Shown: positions 6,276-14,023 of the stretch, in pieces | Numbering within the stretch: the stretch's first letter is position 1 | How the letters are laid out: each line of letters opens with the position of its first letter | Assembly: GCA_016191715.1 (NCBI GenBank) | Contig: JACPVN010000359.1 | Coordinates: forward strand, 1-14,570 | Direction of reading: 5' to 3' | Length of the DNA: 14,570 bases | From: Ignavibacteriota bacterium | Lineage (GTDB): Bacteria; Bacteroidota; Ignavibacteria; UBA10030; SZUA-254 | The notes under the pieces: generated by a model | Databases searched by the model: none | What the model was told of the DNA's origin: nothing | The model's input: only the letters and a program-made list of their open reading frames with translations | Translations under genes and position numbers: made by a program

Positions 6276-9200
6276 ATGCAACGTTCAACATATTTCGGCA
6301 TCACTGCCTTGCTTTTCATCTTTTTTTCGTTCACCCAAGCGCAATCATGGAAGGAAAACCTTGGTACAAATGAACGGAATTTCAATACACTTCAACAAGC
6401 ATTCAATCAATATTGGGAAGGAAAAGATACCAAAGCAAAGGGAAAGGGGTGGAAGCAATTCAAACGATGGGAATGGTTCTGGCAACAGCGCGTATCTGAA
6501 ACAGGTGAACTTCCTGCGCCGGATATTCTTTATAAAAAAATGAAAGAGTATGAAGCGCAATATTCACTTCAGAATGTAAATGCCGCCGGATGGTCGCTCA
6601 TCGGTCCTTCGGTTGTTCCTGCAAGTGGTGGCGGCGCGGGAAGAGTTAATTGTGTTGCGGTTCATCCTACGAATACGAGTATTATTTTTGCCGGCTCGGC
6701 TTCGGGTGGATTGTGGAAAACAACGAATGGCGGGACAACATGGACAACAAACACGGATGCGCTTGGCTCGCTCGGCGTAACTGCGATAGTATTCGACCCG
6801 AACGATGCGAACATCATGTACATGGCTACCGGCGATGCTGACGCCGGAGATACTTATAGCATCGGTGTTTTAAAATCGGTTGATGGAGGAACCACATGGT
6901 CAACGACAGGATTGAATTATTCCACTTCCTCTACAGCAACAATCAGAGCGCTTGTTGCCCATCCGACAAACTCAAACATTCTGCTTGCATCAACAAGCAA
7001 CGGAATATATAAGACAACCAACGCCGGAGCGAATTGGTCTTCGGTTTCGTTAGGAAGCGCACGGGATCTTGAAGTGAATAAATCAGATCCGATGATTTGG
7101 TATGCGACAAAAAATGGTTCGGGTGTGTATAAATCTTCCGATGGCGGCGCAACGTTCACTCAACTAACAGGAGTCGGGTTACCAACGAGCGGCTATGGCA
7201 GAGTTGGCATTGCTGTCGCGGCTTCTTCTCCTTCTACTGTCTACGCGTTGTATGTTAATAATAACGATGGATTTTATGGATTGTACAAAACGGCGAACGC
7301 CGGTTCAAGCTGGACACTGCAATCGAATTCGCCGAATGTTCTCTCGTGGGATGGAACCGGAACGGATGGACAAGGTTGGTACGATCTCGTACTTGATGTT
7401 GACCCGACAAATCCAGCGGTGGTGTATGTTGGTGGTGTGAACATGTACAAATCAACGGCGAGCGGAACTTCGTGGACGAAAATAACACATTGGTATTCCG
7501 GCGCGGGGTATCCGTACATTCATGCAGACCAGCATGGGATGACATTTCATCCGACAAACAGTGCTACGGTATTTGTCGGTAATGATGGCGGTGTGTTTAA
7601 ATCAACTAATAGCGGCACATCGTGGAGCGATATCAGCGGCGGACTTGCCATCACGCAGTTTTATCGTCTGGGAGTTTCTCAGACAAACGTCAACAGAATT
7701 TTTGGCGGCACACAGGATAACGGAACGAACCGTGTTTTGAACGGTGAATGGGAACAAATTTTCGGCGGCGACGGGATGGAATCGTTGATTGATTATTCCG
7801 ATGAAAATATTGGTTACGTGGAATTGTATTACGGAGATATTTACCGAACGAATGATGGTGGAACTACCTTCGATTATATTTCCGGAGGTTTGGCGGAAAG
7901 CGGCGGCTGGGTTACACCGTACATTATCAACCCGATGAATCCTAAATCAATTTATGTTGGGACAACGAAAGTGTATAAGTCAACAAATCGAGGAACAAAT
8001 TGGTCGGCAATCAGCGGTGCCTTGACCGGTGGAACACTCGTTTCTCTTGCGATTGCTAAATCCGATACGAATACAATCTACGCAGGGGATAATTCTTCGA
8101 TTTACAAAACTACCAACGGTGGAACAACATGGACGAATATTACATCAGGATTACCATCTGCGTCGAAAACATATATCACGGTTCATCCCGGGAACAAGGA
8201 TATTGTCTTTGTAACAATCTCGGGTTACGGAAGTGCAAAAGTATATAAGTCAACAAACGGAGGAAGTTCTTGGACGAGCATCTCGACAGGATTGCCAAGT
8301 ATCCCGACAAATTGTATTGTCATTCATCCGGTTTCAACCGATAACATGTTTGTCGGAACTGACGTTGGTGTGTACACTACAACAAATGGCGGGACAACAT
8401 GGTCTCCTTTCTCACTTGGTCTGCCCAACGTTGTCGTCAATGAATTGGAATTTCACACTGCATCGAACAAACTTCGCGCGGCAACCTACGGAAGAGGATT
8501 CTGGGAAACAGCAATGGGTTCCGGTTCCGGAAGCATTTACGGTACGGTCTTTTTTGATGCGAACAACAACGGAACGAACGATGCAGGAGATATTGCTTTG
8601 AGCAATTGGACCGTCAATCTGTCGGGCGACAGTGTGGCAACTACAACAACCGATGCAAGCGGAAATTATTCTTTCACAAATTTGAAAGACGGACAATTTA
8701 TGGTTGAAGTTGAACAGCAACCTGGTTGGACGTTGACCTCGCCGGTCGGAGGAACGTACTCGTTGACAATTACAGACGGAACAACGTACGGTGGAAAGAA
8801 CTTTGTGAATTACATCCCCGGAATCTATGAGAATTTTGATGGAGCGTTTTTTCCTCCTTCCGGTTGGATGACACGCACTGTTCAGGGTGACTCCGGATGG
8901 AGAAAAACGGCAACCACACCGAGAAGTGGAAGTTCTGCCGCGTTCAATCGTTATCAAACATCCGGCGTGATGGGAAGAAAAATGCTTATCACGAAGAAGT
9001 TCTCTCTCGGATATATTGGAACGAAAGAGTTACGTTTCTATGTTCGTCGTGAATTACCTCAAGATAAACAACCGGATACACTCTATGTTAAATTATCTCA
9101 GACTGACAGCAATACTGCAAGTTTTGCCAATACACTCTACGCCTGTTACTCGGGCGATACAACCATAGGCGATCCTAATGTATATGCAACTGCATATAAA

Positions 9201-11294
9201 CAATTTGTCGTATCGTTACAGGATTATTCCGGACCGGTTTTTCTCGCCTTCGAACATCAGGATAACAACGGACAATCTCTCTATCTTGATGATGTCATGA
9301 TCAATGTCGGCTCTGTTGACCCGGTGTTTTCCGTGTCTCCGACTTCACTCTCGTACGGAAGTGTCAATATCAATTCAACAAAACGCGACAGCATCACCGT
9401 GACAAATCTTGGACCTTCTACCATGAGCATCAGTTCGGTGAGTTCGACTAGTAATCAATTTTTAGTTACGCCATTGAATGGCACAATCGCATCGTTAGCG
9501 ACAAAGAAATTTTACATTACTTTTTTCCCGACTTCCGGCGGGATGAAGACAGCAAAAATCATTTTTACCAGCAACGCAATTTCGGGTCAGGATACTATCA
9601 CGGTTGACGGGTTAGGCGCGGCACCGCAATTCGCGGTTGATTCAGTTACGAGTGCTTTTGGAAGTGTTCGTCTCGGTCAGAACAGGCGCGATACACTGAC
9701 AGTCACAAATACCGGAACGGCAACGTTAACCATTACAAATGTATTATCGAATTCTGGGACGTTCGTTGTCGCACCGACTTCGGCAACACTTGCAGCGTCG
9801 GCATCTCAATCATTTATTGTGACCTTTTCACCGACAGTCACCGGACCTGCATCGGCAACGATTTCATTCTATTCAAATGCCTCCGGTTCTCCGCACACTG
9901 TTTCAGCGACTGGGAATGGAGTTTCTTCAGGTTTTAATTCATCTCCCTCCGCTCTTGCATTTGGGAAAATATTATTGAATCAATCAAAAACTGACAGTAT
10001 TACTGTCGCGAATTTCGGAGAGGCGACATTGTATATTTCCACCGTCACTTCCTCGGATGCACAGTTCACAATTGAACCGACGAGCGGTTCCATCGCGCCG
10101 ACGGAAAGCCAGCTGTTTACCGTGACTTTTACTGCAACATCCATCGGTTCAACTACTGCGGCGTTAGTCTTCACCCATGATGCAACAACATCTCCCGATA
10201 CAGTTTTGGCGAACGGACGCGGAGCGGATACGGTAAAGTTTAGAACCTTCAGAGTTGATACGTCGCTTGCAGCAAAGCCAAACAAAATCAAAGTGATGGC
10301 AGGGAAACCTGTTGTCTTACCGAACGTCGCCAACTGGCGTGATTCAGTTGTCTATCGGTACGACAAACGGAAAGGCATTTATCTCGGATTGCCGCAGACA
10401 GGAAGTGCAGCGATGCGTTACGGCTGGATGCGGTTCGGACGCGGAACGGATGTGGGTAAGTTTTTCAAAACAATGCATACAAACATTGCCTACAATGCAC
10501 CGTTCGATACCGTTCGAAAAGAAAGTTCGAACAAGAAGAAAAAATTTGTACGCGAACTTCGACCGACTTCAGAAGCATACACGAATCCGCTTGCTCAGGC
10601 GTTTGCTGTATTTAAACTCAATTTATATTCAAGTAAGTTAGGGATTGCGCCAAAAGGGTTAGACTCGCTTGTGTATATCTCTGAAGGAAGTATGTGGAAT
10701 GGGAAGTCGCTTACACAAATAGCCAATCGTGTTGATTCGGTGCTGACAAAATATCTTGAAGTTCCCTTGCCGGATGGAACTCCTGCTATGGCAGGCATAG
10801 CTGAACTTGAAGAATTACGCTCGTTGCTGAACGATGTGAACGAAGCATTCTATGCTCCGATTGCACTTGCAAACGGCGACTCAGTTGTAACGGGACAAGG
10901 ATTACGTTTTGCCGGTATGATTGGCTTGCAAACGATTTCATTCCTTGATAAGGCATATACTCCTTCGATGGAAGCTCTGAACTCGTTTGTTGATTTGTCG
11001 TTTCAGCCGACTGCATTTGAATTATATCAAAACTATCCGAATCCGTTTAATCCGGTAACGAATTTCGGATTTCGGATTGCAAATTTCGGTTTCGTGACAT
11101 TGAAAATATATGACGTTCTTGGACGGGAAGTTGTAACTCTCTTGAACCGTGAAGTGATGGAAGCAGGAGAATACGAACTGCCATTTAATGCCATGAGTCT
11201 CGCGAGTGGAGTATATTTTTATCAACTTCAGGCAGAAAGCGTGGAAGAAACAGATACATTTATTGAGATGAAGAAACTTGTTTTGATGAAATAG
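6276..11294 (+). CDS. Large T9SS-secreted multidomain protein: Asp-box propeller, SdrB-like, choice-of-anchor J, three choice-of-anchor D, sorting domain
   Basis: A predicted cell-surface or secreted protein of 1672 residues. The ATG at 6276 is chosen because it gives a compact signal peptide (MQRS, then a hydrophobic core ending FTQAQ at 19-23) and has GAGA six bases upstream; ATG 6207, with AGGG before it, would add 23 residues. Domains in order: twelve copies of a YKTTNGGTTW-type Asp-box (BNR) motif over about residues 106-747, forming one large or two smaller beta-propellers as in sortilin/VPS10 or GH74 proteins; an SdrB-like Ig/prealbumin domain (GTVFFDANNNGTNDAGD) at 751-848; a choice-of-anchor J/cleaved-adhesin domain (ENFDGAFFPPSGWM to SLYLDDVMINVG) at 848-1013; three ASH/HYDIN-type choice-of-anchor D domains (SLSYGSVNINSTKRDSITV and two similar) at 1015-1320; about 260 unassigned residues; a type A sorting domain beginning YQNYPNPFNPVT (from ~1581). 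No catalytic site is obvious, so adhesion or glycan binding is as likely as hydrolysis. Confidence 0.9.
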   Translation: MQRSTYFGITALLFIFFSFTQAQSWKENLGTNERNFNTLQQAFNQYWEGKDTKAKGKGWKQFKRWEWFWQQRVSETGELPAPDILYKKMKEYEAQYSLQNVNAAGWSLIGPSVVPASGGGAGRVNCVAVHPTNTSIIFAGSASGGLWKTTNGGTTWTTNTDALGSLGVTAIVFDPNDANIMYMATGDADAGDTYSIGVLKSVDGGTTWSTTGLNYSTSSTATIRALVAHPTNSNILLASTSNGIYKTTNAGANWSSVSLGSARDLEVNKSDPMIWYATKNGSGVYKSSDGGATFTQLTGVGLPTSGYGRVGIAVAASSPSTVYALYVNNNDGFYGLYKTANAGSSWTLQSNSPNVLSWDGTGTDGQGWYDLVLDVDPTNPAVVYVGGVNMYKSTASGTSWTKITHWYSGAGYPYIHADQHGMTFHPTNSATVFVGNDGGVFKSTNSGTSWSDISGGLAITQFYRLGVSQTNVNRIFGGTQDNGTNRVLNGEWEQIFGGDGMESLIDYSDENIGYVELYYGDIYRTNDGGTTFDYISGGLAESGGWVTPYIINPMNPKSIYVGTTKVYKSTNRGTNWSAISGALTGGTLVSLAIAKSDTNTIYAGDNSSIYKTTNGGTTWTNITSGLPSASKTYITVHPGNKDIVFVTISGYGSAKVYKSTNGGSSWTSISTGLPSIPTNCIVIHPVSTDNMFVGTDVGVYTTTNGGTTWSPFSLGLPNVVVNELEFHTASNKLRAATYGRGFWETAMGSGSGSIYGTVFFDANNNGTNDAGDIALSNWTVNLSGDSVATTTTDASGNYSFTNLKDGQFMVEVEQQPGWTLTSPVGGTYSLTITDGTTYGGKNFVNYIPGIYENFDGAFFPPSGWMTRTVQGDSGWRKTATTPRSGSSAAFNRYQTSGVMGRKMLITKKFSLGYIGTKELRFYVRRELPQDKQPDTLYVKLSQTDSNTASFANTLYACYSGDTTIGDPNVYATAYKQFVVSLQDYSGPVFLAFEHQDNNGQSLYLDDVMINVGSVDPVFSVSPTSLSYGSVNINSTKRDSITVTNLGPSTMSISSVSSTSNQFLVTPLNGTIASLATKKFYITFFPTSGGMKTAKIIFTSNAISGQDTITVDGLGAAPQFAVDSVTSAFGSVRLGQNRRDTLTVTNTGTATLTITNVLSNSGTFVVAPTSATLAASASQSFIVTFSPTVTGPASATISFYSNASGSPHTVSATGNGVSSGFNSSPSALAFGKILLNQSKTDSITVANFGEATLYISTVTSSDAQFTIEPTSGSIAPTESQLFTVTFTATSIGSTTAALVFTHDATTSPDTVLANGRGADTVKFRTFRVDTSLAAKPNKIKVMAGKPVVLPNVANWRDSVVYRYDKRKGIYLGLPQTGSAAMRYGWMRFGRGTDVGKFFKTMHTNIAYNAPFDTVRKESSNKKKKFVRELRPTSEAYTNPLAQAFAVFKLNLYSSKLGIAPKGLDSLVYISEGSMWNGKSLTQIANRVDSVLTKYLEVPLPDGTPAMAGIAELEELRSLLNDVNEAFYAPIALANGDSVVTGQGLRFAGMIGLQTISFLDKAYTPSMEALNSFVDLSFQPTAFELYQNYPNPFNPVTNFGFRIANFGFVTLKIYDVLGREVVTLLNREVMEAGEYELPFNAMSLASGVYFYQLQAESVEETDTFIEMKKLVLMK
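11062..11096 (+). repeat. 7-bp-periodic ATTTCGG repeat inside the sorting-domain coding sequence
   Basis: Units at 11062 (ATTTCGG), 11069 (ATTTCGG), 11076 (ATTGCAA), 11083 (ATTTCGG) and 11090 (TTTCGTG) form a degenerate 7-bp array. Read in frame it encodes NFGFRIANFGF, which occupies the second strand of the T9SS domain directly before VTLKIYDVLG without changing the domain's length. The reverse strand reads as the familiar SEIRNPKSEI-like pattern (here CNPKSEIRYRI). Confidence 0.7.
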
Positions 11295-11307
11295 TATCAT
11301 ATGATAC
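11294..11307. repeat. 14-bp perfect palindrome across the stop codon of the cargo gene
   Basis: GTATCATATGATAC is fully self-complementary; its first G is the last base of the TAG stop (11292-11294). There is no loop and no T-tract, so it is a poor terminator. It may be a protein-binding site or chance. Confidence 0.5.
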
Positions 11308-11360
11308 CACGAAGAATTTAACAAAGAGTGTAACTATTAATGATTAGGAAATTTTGTGCG

Positions 11361-11402
11361 GTGAGCATTGAGCATTGAGCGGTGAGCAGCAAGCGGTGAT
11401 TA
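11361..11402 (+). repeat. Six-unit 7-bp tandem repeat (consensus NTGAGCR) in the intergenic spacer
   Basis: Six consecutive heptamers lie here: GTGAGCA, TTGAGCA, TTGAGCG, GTGAGCA, GCAAGCG and GTGATTA, the last two degenerate. They sit in the 230-bp spacer between the cargo gene and the SDR gene. The unit length equals that of the repeat inside the preceding gene, but the sequence differs. No reading frame or promoter was recognised in it; the rest of the spacer (11308-11360, 11403-11524) shows nothing I can name. Confidence 0.75.
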
Positions 11403-11524
11403 ATATAAACTGTACTGTAAACGAGAACCGTCAATGAAGAACCAACATTGCATTTTGTTGAAATTTTTCCCATCTTTGCCCATCATTATAGGAAAACATC
11501 ATTTCAGTAACTCATGTAAATTCA

Positions 11525-12361
11525 ATGGCACGAATATTTTCAGAACATCAGTGGGCGCTGGTTCTCGGCGCATCAAGCGGATTCGGCGGCGCAACGGCGA
11601 TCGAACTGGGTCGTCGTGGAATGAATGTTTTCGGTATTCATTTCGACCGTGCGGCAACATTGCCAAACGTTGAACGCATTGTCAACGAAATTCAATCCTG
11701 CGGCGTGAAAGTGAAATTCTTTAACATCAACGCATCGGATGAAGAACGAAGAAATGAAACACTTGAAACAATCAAGAACGAATTTTCTACTGATGCAGAT
11801 GCAACGATTCGCGTACTATTACACTCACTTGCGTTCGGAACGCTAAAGCCATTCATCGGAAAATCATCCACCGAGATGGTGACACAAGCACAGGTGGAAA
11901 TGACCTCTGATGTCATGGCACATTCGCTTGTCTATTGGACTCAGGGAATCGTTTCACGTGGCTTGATGAAACGGGGCGGACGGATTTACGCTATGACAAG
12001 TTCAGGCGGACATAGCGTTCTGCCAAATTATGGTGCTGTCTCCGCGGCAAAAGCCGCGCTCGAATCGCATATTCGTCAACTTGCAATGGAACTTGGTCCG
12101 TATGGAATTACCGCAAATTCTATATTAGCGGGAGTAACCGATACGCCGGCGCTCAGAAAAATTCCCGGTGCCGCGAAGATGATTGAAGTTGCTACGGCAA
12201 AAAATCCGCAGGGACGGGCTACGACTCCCGAAGATGTAGCGAAAGCCATTTCGCTTCTTGCACAGGATGAATCGTACTTCATGTCCGGAAATGTAATTCG
12301 AGTTGATGGCGCCGAGGATTATGTCAGTTATGTCGGTCAAACTCCGGCTGTTCATGTTTGA
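11525..12361 (+). CDS. Enoyl-[acyl-carrier-protein] reductase-like SDR (FabI/FabL type)
   Basis: A 278-residue short-chain dehydrogenase/reductase, probably the NAD(P)H-dependent enoyl-ACP reductase of type II fatty-acid synthesis. The N-terminal Rossmann turn is LGASSGFGGATA (14-25). The stretch VLLHSLAFG (His100-Ser101) matches the HSIAF block of FabI. The catalytic tyrosine and lysine are Tyr169 and Lys176 in NYGAVSAAKAALE: a Y-x6-K spacing, which separates enoyl-ACP reductases from ordinary SDRs (Y-x3-K). The following helix and loop (LAMELGPYGITANSILAGVTDTPALRKIPGA) and the end GRATTPEDVAKAISLL, then GNVIRVDGAEDYV, resemble FabL more closely than FabI. Full family length. The ATG at 11525 fits the conserved start; no Shine-Dalgarno precedes it. 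No other fatty-acid genes flank it. A different SDR function cannot be excluded, but the Tyr/Lys spacing argues against it. Confidence 0.78.
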   Translation: MARIFSEHQWALVLGASSGFGGATAIELGRRGMNVFGIHFDRAATLPNVERIVNEIQSCGVKVKFFNINASDEERRNETLETIKNEFSTDADATIRVLLHSLAFGTLKPFIGKSSTEMVTQAQVEMTSDVMAHSLVYWTQGIVSRGLMKRGGRIYAMTSSGGHSVLPNYGAVSAAKAALESHIRQLAMELGPYGITANSILAGVTDTPALRKIPGAAKMIEVATAKNPQGRATTPEDVAKAISLLAQDESYFMSGNVIRVDGAEDYVSYVGQTPAVHV

Positions 12362-12438
12362 TATTTCTACTTTGTTTTCTATATTCACACGCCTCACAAC
12401 TTTTCATTCACCAACTCGATTAAGTAAATTAGTACAGT

Positions 12439-12443
12439 AAAGG
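12439..12443 (+). promoter_or_regulatory. Ribosome binding site of the methyltransferase-like gene
   Basis: AAAGG, 7 nt before ATG 12451, supports that start and hence the unusual lysine/proline-rich N-terminus being translated. Confidence 0.55.
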
Positions 12444-12450
12444 TAACGTC

Positions 12451-13641
12451 ATGGCAAAAATTCCGCCGAAGAAAATCATATCCCCAAAACCGTTCCTGAA
12501 AAAACCAATATTGAAGAAACCGATTTTGAAGAAACCCGTCAGCAAGCCGGAACCGAAACCCGTTTCCATTGCAGACTTAGTAAAAGAACTCAACTCGTTC
12601 AATGTTGACAACTATTGGGATTTGGGAAAATTCCTTGTTGATAAGGTGATGCCTGCCGCGCGCAAGCAAGGATTGTTTGAAGAGCAGGTAATGAAAATGA
12701 TTTCTTCACATCCCGGCGCTAAATTTCCTTTCTCCGTACTGAAACAATGCCAGCAGTATTATGCCTACTATCCGGATGTAAAGAAGCGACCATTGGCTGA
12801 AGTGTTTTACTTTGAACTAGCCACGAAAGTGAACGAGTCACGGAAGCGTGAGCAATACGAAAAAATGGCATTAGAAAATAAGTGGACGATTTCAGATTTA
12901 CGGAAGAAGATTCGGGACGATGAAACCGCGCGACGTATTGACGAACGAACAAAATATGGTTTTGATTTACGTGAACGAAATGTCTGGTCGTTTGATACTC
13001 CTGACCCGCGCTTCGGAAAGCCAAACACGAAAGGAAGAATCCCCGGTCAAATAGTTGCCAATGCGCTCTATTTTTATACAAACTCCGGCGATTATATCGT
13101 TGACCCGTTTGCCGGAAGCGGAACGACTGCGGATATTTTAGATTCACTTCCGTTTTTTTCAGACAGAAGATGGAAAATGTTAGACATGAATCCTGCAGAT
13201 GAAAGAATTATCAGAAACAATATTCTGCAGATGGGAATCCCGGAACAGTCCGCATCAGTAGATTATCTCTTCCTTGACCCGCCGAAAGATTTTACGTTTA
13301 AAGATTCGACAACGGATTATGATGTCAGTCTTGAAGCGGCAAAAGCCGATTTTGTGTTGAAGTTTAAAGGGATCATTCGTGAGTGTGCGCGGATCCTGAA
13401 ATCCGGCGGTCGCGTTTCGATTATCTGTGAACCGGCGTTCACTCCCTCCGGATATATTGATTTTCCTAACGAGTTAATCAATCTCTTCAAAGATGCCGGG
13501 TTCAAACAAATCGGGAAAGTGTATTTGCCAACTCATTCAGGTGAGTCTTCAACGAAAACGACACAGAGTATTTCTGATGTGAAAGGCGTTCGCATGTTGA
13601 ACTCTGATTGCCGTGAACTGTTGACCTTCCAAAAAAATTAG
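12451..13641 (+). CDS. DNA-methyltransferase-like protein with DUF1016-like N-terminal region
   Basis: A 396-residue protein in three parts. Residues 1-38 are a basic, proline-rich tail (KKPILKKPILKKPV). Residues about 40-160 are helical: VDNYWDLGKFLVDKV and later LENKWTISDLRKKI resemble the start and end of DUF1016_N (YhcG-type) domains. Residues 175-396 are a Rossmann methyltransferase: NVWSFDTPDPR leads to GQIVANALYFYTNSGDYIVDPFAGSGTT (AdoMet motif I, DPFAGSGTT at 218-226), then MLDMNP (244-249), then motif IV DYLFLDPPKD (271-280), then ARILKSGGRVSII. The motif I sequence is of the N4/N6 amino-methyltransferase type, but motif IV follows motif I rather than preceding it as in beta-class enzymes. 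The usual DPP[YFW] aromatic residue is Lys279, so base-flipping catalysis may be altered. No restriction endonuclease or specificity gene is adjacent, suggesting an orphan enzyme or non-canonical target. Start supported by AAAGG 7 nt upstream. Confidence 0.72.
   Translation: MAKIPPKKIISPKPFLKKPILKKPILKKPVSKPEPKPVSIADLVKELNSFNVDNYWDLGKFLVDKVMPAARKQGLFEEQVMKMISSHPGAKFPFSVLKQCQQYYAYYPDVKKRPLAEVFYFELATKVNESRKREQYEKMALENKWTISDLRKKIRDDETARRIDERTKYGFDLRERNVWSFDTPDPRFGKPNTKGRIPGQIVANALYFYTNSGDYIVDPFAGSGTTADILDSLPFFSDRRWKMLDMNPADERIIRNNILQMGIPEQSASVDYLFLDPPKDFTFKDSTTDYDVSLEAAKADFVLKFKGIIRECARILKSGGRVSIICEPAFTPSGYIDFPNELINLFKDAGFKQIGKVYLPTHSGESSTKTTQSISDVKGVRMLNSDCRELLTFQKN
12496..12540 (+). repeat. 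Three 15-bp tandem repeats encoding LKKP[I/V]
   Basis: Units start at 12496, 12511 and 12526 and encode LKKPI, LKKPI and LKKPV in the basic tail of the methyltransferase-like protein. Units two and three share TTGAAGAAACC. The copy number may vary by slippage without breaking the frame. Confidence 0.8.
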
Positions 13642-13694
13642 TCATCTCCGTCTGAAAAATGTTACGGAAATGGTTTTGCCAAGCGTTCAATTTT

Positions 13695-13724
13695 TTGTAT
13701 ATTGGCATTGTCTTTCTGTACTAT
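13695..13724 (+). promoter_or_regulatory. Possible promoter of tRNA-Phe
   Basis: TTGTAT (13695-13700) and TACTAT (13719-13724) are separated by 18 bp and would place the start of transcription a few bases before the tRNA at 13738. Matches to the vegetative consensus are moderate, and alternatives such as TATAGT at 13722 overlap. Confidence 0.35.
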
Positions 13725-13737
13725 AGTGCAGGAATTA

Positions 13738-13810
13738 GGACGGGTAGCTCAGTTGGTAGAGCAATGGACTGAAAATCCATGTGTCGGCGGTTCAATTCCG
13801 TCCCCGTCCA
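13738..13810 (+). tRNA. tRNA-Phe (anticodon GAA)
   Basis: A complete 73-nt cloverleaf. The acceptor stem GGACGGG (13738-13744) pairs with CCCGTCC (13803-13809) and is followed by discriminator A. The D-arm is GCTC-AGTTGGTA-GAGC. The anticodon stem ATGGA/TCCAT encloses the loop CTGAAAA, giving anticodon GAA for phenylalanine. The variable loop is GTGTC, and the T-arm is GGCGG-TTCAATT-CCGTC with one G-T pair. The 3' CCA is not encoded (CAC follows), so it must be added by the CCA enzyme. The gene stands alone between the methyltransferase-like gene and its own terminator. Confidence 0.96.
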
Positions 13811-13855
13811 CACCATTCAATTTTTTCAGGGAGTGAATACAAAACATTTATCTTT

Positions 13856-13900
13856 CAGGCGTTTGTTTCGCATCTGCGTCCAAACGCCTGTTTCATTTTT
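13856..13900 (+). terminator. Rho-independent terminator after tRNA-Phe
   Basis: CAGGCGTTTG (13856-13865) pairs perfectly with CAAACGCCTG (13881-13890), and TTTCATTTTT follows at once. The 15-nt loop holds a small inner stem, CGCA/TGCG. Position, 45 nt after the tRNA, makes it the likely end of that transcript and separates it from the Reg_prop gene. Confidence 0.82.
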
Positions 13901-14023
13901 ATATGTTCGGGAGAAATGTTCAACCGGCATTTTTCAAAACGGAAGAAGAAATTATATCCTCTCTATCGGTTGATACACTCTTGATTGTTTGAATATTTAC
14001 AATTCATTCCCTACCTTCATCCC

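Noticed and set aside
6700..8403. Repeated YKTTNGGTTW codon blocks considered as a CRISPR-like or tandem DNA repeat
   Set aside because: The periodicity is at protein level (Asp-box motif), with irregular spacing and divergent nucleotides; no CRISPR spacers or conserved DNA repeats.
8412..8957. Minus-strand open frame of 181 codons inside the large secreted-protein gene
   Set aside because: Shadow of the conserved propeller and SdrB-like coding sequence; composition is low-complexity with no ribosome binding site or domain.
12451..13641. Complete restriction-modification system
   Set aside because: No endonuclease or specificity subunit flanks the methyltransferase-like gene; neighbours are an SDR and a tRNA.
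13686..13826. 11-bp direct repeat TTCAATTTTTT on both sides of tRNA-Phe (13686-13696 and 13816-13826), possible attachment-site duplication
   Set aside because: The repeat is low-complexity, does not overlap the tRNA 3' end, and no integrase or other mobile-element gene is nearby.
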